The position numbers and the translations under genes are program-made. The notes beneath the pieces were generated by a model that was not told where the DNA came from, made no database searches, and worked only from the letters and a program-made list of their open reading frames with translations. Shown piece by piece: positions 13,989-19,490 of a DNA stretch of 19,490 nucleotides. Location of the stretch: positions 1 to 19,490 of the forward strand of contig JANRKT010000271.1 of the NCBI GenBank assembly GCA_033763355.1, read 5' to 3'. The DNA is from JANRKT01 sp033763355. Its GTDB lineage: Bacteria; Bacteroidota; Bacteroidia; Chitinophagales; Chitinophagaceae. Position 1 is the stretch's first letter. Every line of letters starts with the position of its first letter.

Positions 13989-13996
13989 CAAATTTA
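13989..13996 (-). promoter_or_regulatory. -7-like promoter element of mqnA
   Basis: The minus strand reads TAAATTTG followed by CGCCC, an exact TAnnTTTG match pointing toward mqnA. Its predicted start (near 13982) lies inside the purB -7 element, and the purB start lies inside this one. I see no clear -33 partner. Confidence 0.4.
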
Positions 13997-14014
13997 AAGC
14001 AATCATACCAATAT

Positions 14015-15361
14015 ATGGATTTAAGCGCCCTCACTGCCATTTCACCCGTTGACGGCCGCTACCGCAGCCAGTTACAGCACCTCGATTATTATTTTTCAGA
14101 ATATGCACTCATCCGTTACCGCATACTTGTGGAAATAGAGTACTTTATCGAACTGGGTGAAAAACGTTTCTTCAATCTTAAAGCTGCACAAACAAAGATG
14201 CTGAGGGAGCTGTATGAAAATTTTACAACGTCAAGGGCGCTTGAAATAAAAAATGTAGAAAAGATCACCAACCACGATGTAAAAGCCGTTGAATACTTTA
14301 TTAAAAAAGAAATGGATACCCTGAAACTTTCACAGGTGAAAGAATGGGTGCACTTCGGCCTTACTTCGCAGGACATTAACAATACTGCAATACCGCTGCT
14401 GTGGAAAGAAGCGCTGGAACATGAATATTATCCTGCCATCAGCAACTTTGTGCTGAAATTAAAAAAAATTGCAAAGTCATGGGTTAATGTCCCGATGCTT
14501 GCACGTACCCACGGCCAGCCTGCTTCGCCTACACATCTGGGAAAGGAGATAATGGTATTTGCAGAACGGGTGGAACAACAATTAAAGCTTATCAATGCCA
14601 TTCCGTATTCCTGCAAGTTTGGCGGCGCTACAGGAAATCTCAATGCCCATGAAGCGGCATTTCCCAAAATTGACTGGATCAGGTTTGCCAATGATTTTTG
14701 CATTAACAAACTGGGTCTGCAGCGGCAGCAGTTTACAACACAAATAGAGCATTATGATAACCTCGCAGCACAATGCGACGGCATGAAACGTGTCAATACA
14801 ATCTTAATTGATTTTTGCAGGGATATATGGACCTATGTTTCACTTGACTATTTCAAACAAAAGATTAAAAAAGGCGAAGTGGGCTCATCTGCGATGCCAC
14901 ACAAAGTAAACCCCATTGACTTTGAGAATGCAGAAGGAAATTTAGGTGTGGCCAATGCACTGTTTGAACATTTTTCAGCGAAGCTCCCCATATCAAGGTT
15001 GCAACGCGACCTCACTGATTCAACTGTTCTGAGGAACCTTGGAGTTCCGTTTGCACATACCATTCTTGCATTAAAGTCTGTTGATAAAGGTTTGGATAAA
15101 CTAATACTGAATGAAGCGCAGATAAAAGCCGACCTTGACAACAACTGGGCTGTTGTTGCAGAAGCCATCCAAACCATTTTACGCCGGGAAAACTACCCGC
15201 AGCCTTATGAAGCCCTGAAAGACCTTACCCGGAATAATGAACAGATTACCCAAAAGGCCATTTATAAATTTATTGATAAACTGAAAGTCTCATCACGTAT
15301 AAAAAAAGAACTGAAAGCCATAACGCCGCATAATTATGTGGGAACAGTCGGAAAGTTTTAG
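14015..15361 (+). CDS. purB: Adenylosuccinate lyase
   Basis: 448 residues, close to E. coli PurB (456) and clearly of that subtype. It catalyses two fumarate-releasing steps of purine synthesis, SAICAR to AICAR and adenylosuccinate to AMP, in the cytoplasm. The start MDLSALTAISPVDGRYRSQL matches the E. coli-type N-terminus. TTNHDVKAVEY-like ITNHDVKAVEYF, the THGQPASPT segment with catalytic His166, the signature GSSAMPHKVNPIDFENAEGN (Ser291/Ser292 loop), and QRDLTDSTVLRNLG are all present. Start choice: an in-frame TTG at 13982 would add 11 residues, but it lies within a promoter-like element, and the ATG at 14015 fits homologues. It is divergent from mqnA. Confidence 0.96.
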   Translation: MDLSALTAISPVDGRYRSQLQHLDYYFSEYALIRYRILVEIEYFIELGEKRFFNLKAAQTKMLRELYENFTTSRALEIKNVEKITNHDVKAVEYFIKKEMDTLKLSQVKEWVHFGLTSQDINNTAIPLLWKEALEHEYYPAISNFVLKLKKIAKSWVNVPMLARTHGQPASPTHLGKEIMVFAERVEQQLKLINAIPYSCKFGGATGNLNAHEAAFPKIDWIRFANDFCINKLGLQRQQFTTQIEHYDNLAAQCDGMKRVNTILIDFCRDIWTYVSLDYFKQKIKKGEVGSSAMPHKVNPIDFENAEGNLGVANALFEHFSAKLPISRLQRDLTDSTVLRNLGVPFAHTILALKSVDKGLDKLILNEAQIKADLDNNWAVVAEAIQTILRRENYPQPYEALKDLTRNNEQITQKAIYKFIDKLKVSSRIKKELKAITPHNYVGTVGKF

Positions 15362-15423
15362 GGTTCATAGCCTTTAAACTATTGACTGTTGAAATTATCC
15401 GATTTTCAGGAAGAACTATTACT

Positions 15424-15506
15424 CTATGTGTCTTTCTATGGCTTCTATTGTGCCTGTGTGGTAAGAAAATCACCACATAGATACATAGAGAGATAGTGGC
15501 ACATAG
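15424..15506. repeat. CTATGTG...CACATAG palindromic repeat, copy 1
   Basis: An 83-base unit begins CTATGTG and ends CACATAG. The left arm (CTATGTGTCTTTCTATGG... TGTGCCTGTGTGGT) is largely complementary to the right arm (ACCACATAGATACATAGAGAG ATAGTGGCACATAG), with an A-rich TAAGAAAATC centre. Transcribed in either direction it could form a long imperfect hairpin. It lies between convergent genes, where a terminator function would fit. Confidence 0.6.
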
Positions 15507-15560
15507 TGATTCATCTGGTACGTAACGTAACTCAGCTATACACTTTCTTTAATCTGTATT

Positions 15561-15640
15561 CTATATGTTTCTATGTTACTATATGCCTATGTGGTAAAAA
15601 AAATCACTACATAGATACATAGAGAGATAGGGGCACATAG
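15561..15640. repeat. CTATGTG...CACATAG palindromic repeat, copy 2
   Basis: Second copy of the unit, 134 bases downstream. The right arms of the two copies match at 37 of 39 positions (AATCAC-CACATAGATACATAGAG region at 15468-15506 versus 15602-15640), while the left arms are more diverged. The centre is TAAAAAAAATC. Same orientation as copy 1. Confidence 0.6.
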
Positions 15641-15663
15641 TTAATCTCATAAGAGGCCAGTTT

Positions 15664-16170
15664 TCAGTCCCCTGAGTTCAGTTTGAATAAATGAAGCTTT
15701 TGCCCTTCGTTATAAAATTCTCTTTCAAACCCAAAGCCACACTTCAACAATACTTTCTGAGAAGGGATATTCTGCGGATACGTAATTGCGATTACGCATA
15801 GAAGTTTTAGTTCCTCAAACGCATATTTAATGCCGTCTTGTAATGCCTCGGTGGCCAACCCATTTCCCCATGCATGGGGCATGAGTGCATAGCCAATTTC
15901 CACTTCAGGTACATGAGTGGAAGGGCGTACCATGAAAGAGCCTGTAAACTTTTGCGTTGATTTATTAATCAGCGCCCAGCGGCCATATTGCGGAAATTCG
16001 CTGTAATAATTGATGTTATCCTGCAGAAATTTTTGTGTTTGTTCCCTTGTCTGCGGTTTGCGTATGTAACGCATCACATCTTCGTTGCTGTTGAAGAGAT
16101 AGAAATCTTCAAAGTCGTCCATTGTAAGTCGGCGGATGAGTAAGCGTTCTGTTTCGAAGATAATATGCAT
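15664..16170 (-). CDS. GNAT-family N-acetyltransferase (RimJ/RimL-like)
   Basis: 168 residues. GNAT enzymes move an acetyl group from acetyl-CoA to an amine. The start FETERLLIRRLTMDDFEDFYLFNSNEDVMRYI (5-36) is typical of the Acetyltransf_3 (RimJ/RimL, SpeG-like) branch. EVEIGYALMPHAWGNGLATEAL (89-110) holds the acetyl-CoA pyrophosphate loop (AWGNGLA, 100-106), and NIPSQKVLLKCGFGFERE gives the usual C-terminal strand and helix. Substrate (protein N-terminus, small amine or drug) cannot be told. It lies downstream of prfC on the same strand, 66 bases away. Confidence 0.88.
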   Translation of the reverse strand: MHIIFETERLLIRRLTMDDFEDFYLFNSNEDVMRYIRKPQTREQTQKFLQDNINYYSEFPQYGRWALINKSTQKFTGSFMVRPSTHVPEVEIGYALMPHAWGNGLATEALQDGIKYAFEELKLLCVIAITYPQNIPSQKVLLKCGFGFEREFYNEGQKLHLFKLNSGD

Positions 16171-16186
16171 GATTTTGTAAAGACGA

Positions 16187-16232
16187 TGGACAACAGACTA
16201 CAGACATACCATAAACTATGAACTAAAGGCTA
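16187..16232. repeat. Degenerate GAC(T)-type repeat between prfC and the GNAT gene
   Basis: GATGGACAACAGACTACAGAC, then CCATAAACTATGAACTAAAGG and CTATTGACTAC, make a short-period degenerate repeat filling most of the 66-bp spacer up to about 15 bases from the GNAT start. It resembles the GACT-type repeats before corA and prfC. Confidence 0.4.
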
Positions 16233-16236
16233 TTGA

Positions 16237-17823
16237 CTACTTATGTATCTCACTTGAAAAATGAAACTGAATCTCCGGGTTATTCCGCATTTCCGTATCA
16301 AGGAACCATTGGCTTTGGGCAAGATAAACAAGGTGGCCATCCTTATCCTGCACCACATTGGCAGTTTTGAACCTGGTAAAATCATCAAGTTTGTTTTTAT
16401 CAGCAGAAGTGATCCAGCAGGCTTTGTAAAAAGGCAGGGAATTAAATTGTACAGAAGCGCCATATTCATGCAGCAGGCGGTATTGGATTACTTCAAACTG
16501 CAGGTCGCCTACACAGCCGATTATTTTACGGTTGCCATTGTGCTGTGTAAACAACTGCGCCACGCCTTCATCTGTTAGCTGCATCAATCCTTTCTCCAGT
16601 TGCTTTGTCTTCATCGGGTCTTTGTTCACCACTTCTTTAAAAATCTCAGGTGAAAAACTGGGTATGCCCGTAAAGTAAAAATCCTCTCCTTCTGTAAGTG
16701 TATCACCTATTTTAAAGTTACCTGTATCAAACAAACCCACCACATCTCCCGGGTAAGCCTCCTGTATCACATCTTTTTCACGTGCCATGAAACTGTAAGG
16801 GTTGCTGAAACGAATATCTTTATCAAGCCTTACATGATGATAGTACTTATTCCTTTCAAATTTCCCTGCACATACACGCAAAAAGGCGATACGGTCACGG
16901 TGCTTGGGGTCAAGGTTGGCATGTATTTTAAAAACAAATCCGCTGAACTTGTTTTCATCAGGGCATACTTCCCTCTCTGATGTGGGCCTGCAAAGCGGCG
17001 CAGGCGCAATACGGATGAAGGTATCAAGCAGTTCCTTTACACCAAAATTATTAATGGCGCTGCCGAAAAACACCGGGGCTACTTTTGCAACCCTGTAATC
17101 CTCTCCCTTAAGCTCGCCATACACCCCATCAATCAGTTCAACATCTTCACGCAATTGTTTTGCATCTTTTTCTCCTACTTTCTGGTCAAGTATTTCATCA
17201 TTTAAATCAGTAATGTGCACCACATCTTCATCATTGGCTTTGGTATTGGCGGAAAAGAGCAGCAGGTTTTTATCAAAAAGATTATAAACGCCTTTAAAAT
17301 CTTTGCCGCTATTAATGGGCCATGTCATTGGGTGCAGGTGGATGTGCAGTTCCTTTTCTATCTCTTCCAGCAAATCAAAAGGCAATTTACCGTCACGGTC
17401 CATTTTATTGATGAACACAATCACAGGCGTATCCCTCATCCGGCATACTTCCATCAGTTTCCTTGTTTGCTCCTCTACACCGTTTACACTGTCCACCACC
17501 AGCACCACACTGTCCACAGCAGTTAAAGTACGGTAAGTATCTTCAGCAAAGTCTTTGTGGCCCGGAGTATCAAGCAGGTTGATCAATGTATCCTGGTATT
17601 CAAAAGTCATTACACTCGTAGCAACAGAAATTCCCCTTTGCCTTTCAATTTCCATAAAATCGCTGGTGGCATGCTTCTTTATTTTGTTGCTTTTAACAGC
17701 GCCTGCAGTTTGAATGGCGCCCCCGAACAGCAAAAACTTTTCTGTAAGTGTTGTCTTGCCGGCATCTGGGTGAGAGATGATTGCAAATGTTCTTCTTTTT
17801 TGTATTTCGGATGAAAATCTCAT
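16237..17823 (-). CDS. prfC: Peptide chain release factor 3 (GTPase)
   Basis: 528 residues, the usual RF3 length. RF3 is a ribosome-bound translational GTPase that recycles RF1/RF2 after peptide release. The G domain has ISHPDAGKTTL (P-loop, 16-26), ERQRGISV (60-67, switch I), DTPGHKDF (85-92, G3) and NKMD (139-142, G4). VFFGSAINNFGVKELLD gives the G5 region and the RF3-specific SAINNFGV. Domain II follows with FVFKIHANLDPKHRDRIAFLRVCAG, and the C-terminal domain has VGDLQFEVIQYRLLHEYGA. SHPDAGKTT in place of AHIDAGKTT separates it from EF-G. The ATG at 17823 fits homologues. It is likely monocistronic or cotranscribed with the GNAT gene. Confidence 0.96.
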   Translation of the reverse strand: MRFSSEIQKRRTFAIISHPDAGKTTLTEKFLLFGGAIQTAGAVKSNKIKKHATSDFMEIERQRGISVATSVMTFEYQDTLINLLDTPGHKDFAEDTYRTLTAVDSVVLVVDSVNGVEEQTRKLMEVCRMRDTPVIVFINKMDRDGKLPFDLLEEIEKELHIHLHPMTWPINSGKDFKGVYNLFDKNLLLFSANTKANDEDVVHITDLNDEILDQKVGEKDAKQLREDVELIDGVYGELKGEDYRVAKVAPVFFGSAINNFGVKELLDTFIRIAPAPLCRPTSEREVCPDENKFSGFVFKIHANLDPKHRDRIAFLRVCAGKFERNKYYHHVRLDKDIRFSNPYSFMAREKDVIQEAYPGDVVGLFDTGNFKIGDTLTEGEDFYFTGIPSFSPEIFKEVVNKDPMKTKQLEKGLMQLTDEGVAQLFTQHNGNRKIIGCVGDLQFEVIQYRLLHEYGASVQFNSLPFYKACWITSADKNKLDDFTRFKTANVVQDKDGHLVYLAQSQWFLDTEMRNNPEIQFHFSSEIHK

Positions 17824-17834
17824 ACTCTAAATTT

Positions 17835-17866
17835 TGGTCATACAAGTCATAACAGTCATATCAATA
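17835..17866. repeat. Degenerate GTCATA repeat directly upstream of prfC
   Basis: GGTCATACAAGTCATAACAGTCATATCA is three imperfect 9-10 base repeats of GTCATA(C/A), which read TATGACTGT-TATGACTTG-TATGACC on the minus strand toward prfC. The block ends about 12 bases before the prfC ATG. A further TTGACTT occurs at about 17912-17918. Confidence 0.5.
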
Positions 17867-17934
17867 ATAACTTTTAAAGAAACAAGGAAGCTCTTCCCCT
17901 CAATGACTTCTTTGACTTGTATTTTTCCGGCGGG

Positions 17935-17942
17935 CAAAGGTA
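17935..17942 (-). promoter_or_regulatory. -7-like promoter element of prfC
   Basis: The minus strand reads TACCTTTG followed by CCCGCC, an exact match to TAnnTTTG, with the same TACCTTTGC core as the element before corA. It would give prfC a leader of about 105 nt. No -33 TTG is visible at the normal distance. Confidence 0.4.
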
Positions 17943-18030
17943 CTTGTTGATGGTCATATGAGGTAAATAATGTCTTCTTTTTTTAGGCCCTGCTTAATGG
18001 TTCATAGCTTATTTTTCAGTAACTTAAACC

Positions 18031-19014
18031 ATGATCCATTTCAACCGTTTTATTGTGTCACAAACTGCTGCCCGGCTGCGGAAGAAGAGGGGCATAGGCC
18101 AGGCTGAAAAACAATCTGCTTACCAACTTGCCAAAGCGGTTTTCCAGTTTAAGGTATTTCTTTACAGCAGTATTAAAGAAGCCGTGTTATTGTTATGCGG
18201 AATTTTTTCTGCCGGTTTTGGACTGAAAGGGTTTTTACTTCCCACACGTTTTGTTGATGGGGGAGCAACTGGTATTTCACTGCTCATCAATTCTATTTCA
18301 GGGTGGCCTCTTTCTGTATTGCTCATTATTGTTAATATACCCTTTGTTATCCTTGGTTACCGGCAAATTGGTATGTCTTTTTTTATTAAAACGGCCCTTG
18401 CAATTGCATGTCTTGCGCTTGTTGTAGCCACCGTTCCCTACCCTGTTATTACTACAGATAAATTACTGGTTGCTGTTTTCGGGGGATTTTTCCTGGGTGC
18501 CGGTATTGGCCTTGCAGTAAGGGGCGGAGGTGTCCTTGACGGAACAGAAGTACTTGCCATATTTATCAGCAGGAGAAGCGGGTTAACCATCGGGGATGTT
18601 ATTCTCGGTTTCAATATCATCATCTTTTCATTTGCCGCTTATCTCCTCGGGCTGGAAACAGCATTATATTCCATCCTCACTTATCTCGCTGCTTCCAAAA
18701 CGGTTGATTTTATCATTGAGGGAATTGAAGAATATACCGGTGTTACTATCATTTCCCCAAAAAATGAGGAGATCAGCAAAGTGATTACAGAAAAACTCGG
18801 CAGAGGCATTACAGTTTATACAGGCAAGAGGGGGTATGGCAAAAGGGGCCACACGAGTGAAGAAATGGATATTTTATATGTTGTAGTAACAAGGCTTGAA
18901 GTTTCAAAACTGCAGACAGAAGTAGAGGCTATTGACCCGAATGCCTTTGTGGTGATGCACAGCATTAAGGATACAAAGGGGGGCATGATTAAAAAAAGGC
19001 CGTTCAAGGAATAA
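18031..19014 (+). CDS. YitT-family membrane protein (DUF2179 C-terminal domain)
   Basis: 327 residues. The hydrophobic core begins at about residue 48 (IKEAVLLLCGIFSAGFGLKGFLLPTRFVDGGATGISLLI) and continues through about five to six helices to about 228. VDGGATGIS and VRGGGVLDGTEVLAIFISRRSGLTIGD are typical YitT segments. The soluble C-terminal domain (about 236-320, EYTGVTIISPKNEEISKVITEKLGRGITVYTG... YGKRGHTSEEMDILYVVVTRLEVSKL) is the DUF2179 ferredoxin-like domain. The transport substrate is unknown. The N-terminus carries about 45 extra, basic residues (TAARLRKKRGIGQAEKQ) before the first helix. No better in-frame start was seen closer, but the start is less certain than the rest. Confidence 0.88.
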   Translation: MIHFNRFIVSQTAARLRKKRGIGQAEKQSAYQLAKAVFQFKVFLYSSIKEAVLLLCGIFSAGFGLKGFLLPTRFVDGGATGISLLINSISGWPLSVLLIIVNIPFVILGYRQIGMSFFIKTALAIACLALVVATVPYPVITTDKLLVAVFGGFFLGAGIGLAVRGGGVLDGTEVLAIFISRRSGLTIGDVILGFNIIIFSFAAYLLGLETALYSILTYLAASKTVDFIIEGIEEYTGVTIISPKNEEISKVITEKLGRGITVYTGKRGYGKRGHTSEEMDILYVVVTRLEVSKLQTEVEAIDPNAFVVMHSIKDTKGGMIKKRPFKE

Positions 19015-19066
19015 TTCTGCGTTCTGTTTCCGTTCGTCATTATTACTTTCCATCAAACAAAAACCA

Positions 19067-19098
19067 TTGTTTTTCCGTTTTAAATCCGGTTAGTTTTG
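19067..19098 (+). promoter_or_regulatory. Putative -33/-7 promoter of the ABC permease gene
   Basis: TTG (19067-19069) and TAGTTTTG (19091-19098) match the Bacteroidota -33 and -7 elements with 21 bases between them, a normal spacing. The predicted start falls at about 19102-19105, on or beside the ATG at 19103, so the message would be leaderless if this promoter is used. Confidence 0.4.
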
Positions 19099-19102
19099 AA
19101 AT

Positions 19103-19490
19103 ATGCGCAAAACCCTCAAAATTATTGCCAGCAGTTTAAGGCTTGCGCTGCTGGAACTGAAAAATAATAAACTCCGAACCACACTTTCCCTATTGGGGGT
19201 AACTTTCGGCATCTTCTGCATCATCGGCGTATTATCTACTGTAACCAGTCTTGAAAAAAATGTGCAGGATGGGGTAAAATCGCTAGGTTCAAATACCATT
19301 TATATTGACAAATGGGATTATTCAGGCGGCCCTGATTATCCCTGGTGGCGGTATGTAAAACGCCCGGAGCCGAAATATGAAGAGATGCGCTTTATCAGAG
19401 ATAAATCAAAAGCTGTAATGCACATTGCGTATAACCTCAGCACACAGTTTAATGTGGAGTTTGAAAACGATCAGCTACAGGGTGTGAATT
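19103..19490 (+). CDS. MacB-type ABC transporter permease (3' truncated by window)
   Basis: The first 129 codons are present and run open to the window edge. MRKTLKIIASSLRLALLELKNNKLRTTLSLLGVTFGIFCIIGVLSTVTSLEKNV is the standard start of a MacB/FtsX-type permease: a short cytoplasmic helix with the LRxxLSLLGV segment, then TM1 (about residues 27-45). The following GVKSLGSNTIYIDKWDYSGG begins the periplasmic MacB_PCD domain. Such proteins work with an ATPase and often an adaptor in export or lipoprotein-related mechanotransmission. No ATPase gene is visible in this window, so partners would have to lie beyond the edge. Confidence 0.85.
   Translation, partial: MRKTLKIIASSLRLALLELKNNKLRTTLSLLGVTFGIFCIIGVLSTVTSLEKNVQDGVKSLGSNTIYIDKWDYSGGPDYPWWRYVKRPEPKYEEMRFIRDKSKAVMHIAYNLSTQFNVEFENDQLQGVN

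Larger units (their letters stand above)
15362..15663. other. Spacer between convergent purB and GNAT genes
   Basis: No gene is seen in this 302-base spacer. It is filled mainly by two copies of an imperfect palindromic repeat, described separately (15424-15506 and 15561-15640). Before them, TTCATAGCCTTTAAACTATTGACTGTTG resembles the degenerate GACT-type sequence found elsewhere in the window. Confidence 0.6.

Noticed and set aside
13982..14014. Translation of PurB from the in-frame TTG at 13982
   Set aside because: The ATG at 14015 gives the family N-terminus MDLSALTAISPVDGRY, and the TTG lies inside a promoter-like element.
17557..17814. Plus-strand open frames opposite prfC
   Set aside because: They are antisense shadows of a strongly conserved RF3 gene with no own features. 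The same holds for other antisense frames within purB, yfhO and the glycosyltransferases.

Overview
The window looks like a stretch of chromosome from a Bacteroidota bacterium, most likely of the Chitinophagaceae type. The proteins (nucleoside phosphorylase, DapF, CorA, YfhO, MqnA, PurB, RF3, YitT, MacB-like permease) read like their Bacteroidota relatives. Genes start without strong Shine-Dalgarno sequences, several have TAnnTTTG (-7 type) promoter elements upstream, and the spacers carry short degenerate repeats of a kind common in that group. These lineage statements are inference from recognised family sequences; no database search was run.

Layout. 1-138 (-): the start of an unidentified membrane or lipoprotein gene. 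187-556: one intact tRNA-Cys(GCA) on the minus strand, with a good terminator, surrounded by one nearly full-length but broken tRNA-Cys-like copy and three tandem copies of only the 5' part of the tRNA. In all four copies the D-arm is replaced by a G+C hairpin. This is the most unusual structure in the window. 664-5147 (+): nucleoside phosphorylase, a four-helix-bundle (23S rRNA IVS type) gene set between AGTGGGGAGTG-like repeats, dapF, a DinB/YfiT-like protein, corA, and a NUDIX hydrolase. 5144-5962 (-): a YhhQ-type queuosine-precursor transporter whose stop codon overlaps that of the NUDIX gene.

6094-13075 (+): five tightly spaced surface-glycan genes. A 829-residue YfhO-family membrane protein is followed by GT4, GT2, GT4 and GT4 glycosyltransferases, several overlapping or nearly so, which suggests one transcript. 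No flippase, polymerase or sugar-nucleotide gene lies with them, so the product cannot be named. The head of the operon is divergent from yhhQ across a spacer with two overlapping perfect palindromes.

13083-19490: mqnA (-) and purB (+) diverge from a spacer where two -7-like elements interlock. purB is followed by two copies of a long imperfect palindrome (15424-15640). Then come a GNAT acetyltransferase (-) and prfC/RF3 (-), a YitT-family membrane protein (+), and the first 129 codons of a MacB-type ABC transporter permease running off the end. Most protein genes are housekeeping. The novelty lies in the non-coding parts: the tRNA-Cys-derived repeats, the palindromic repeats and the GACT-type degenerate repeats placed directly before several start codons. 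I see no defence system, CRISPR array, transposase or prophage.
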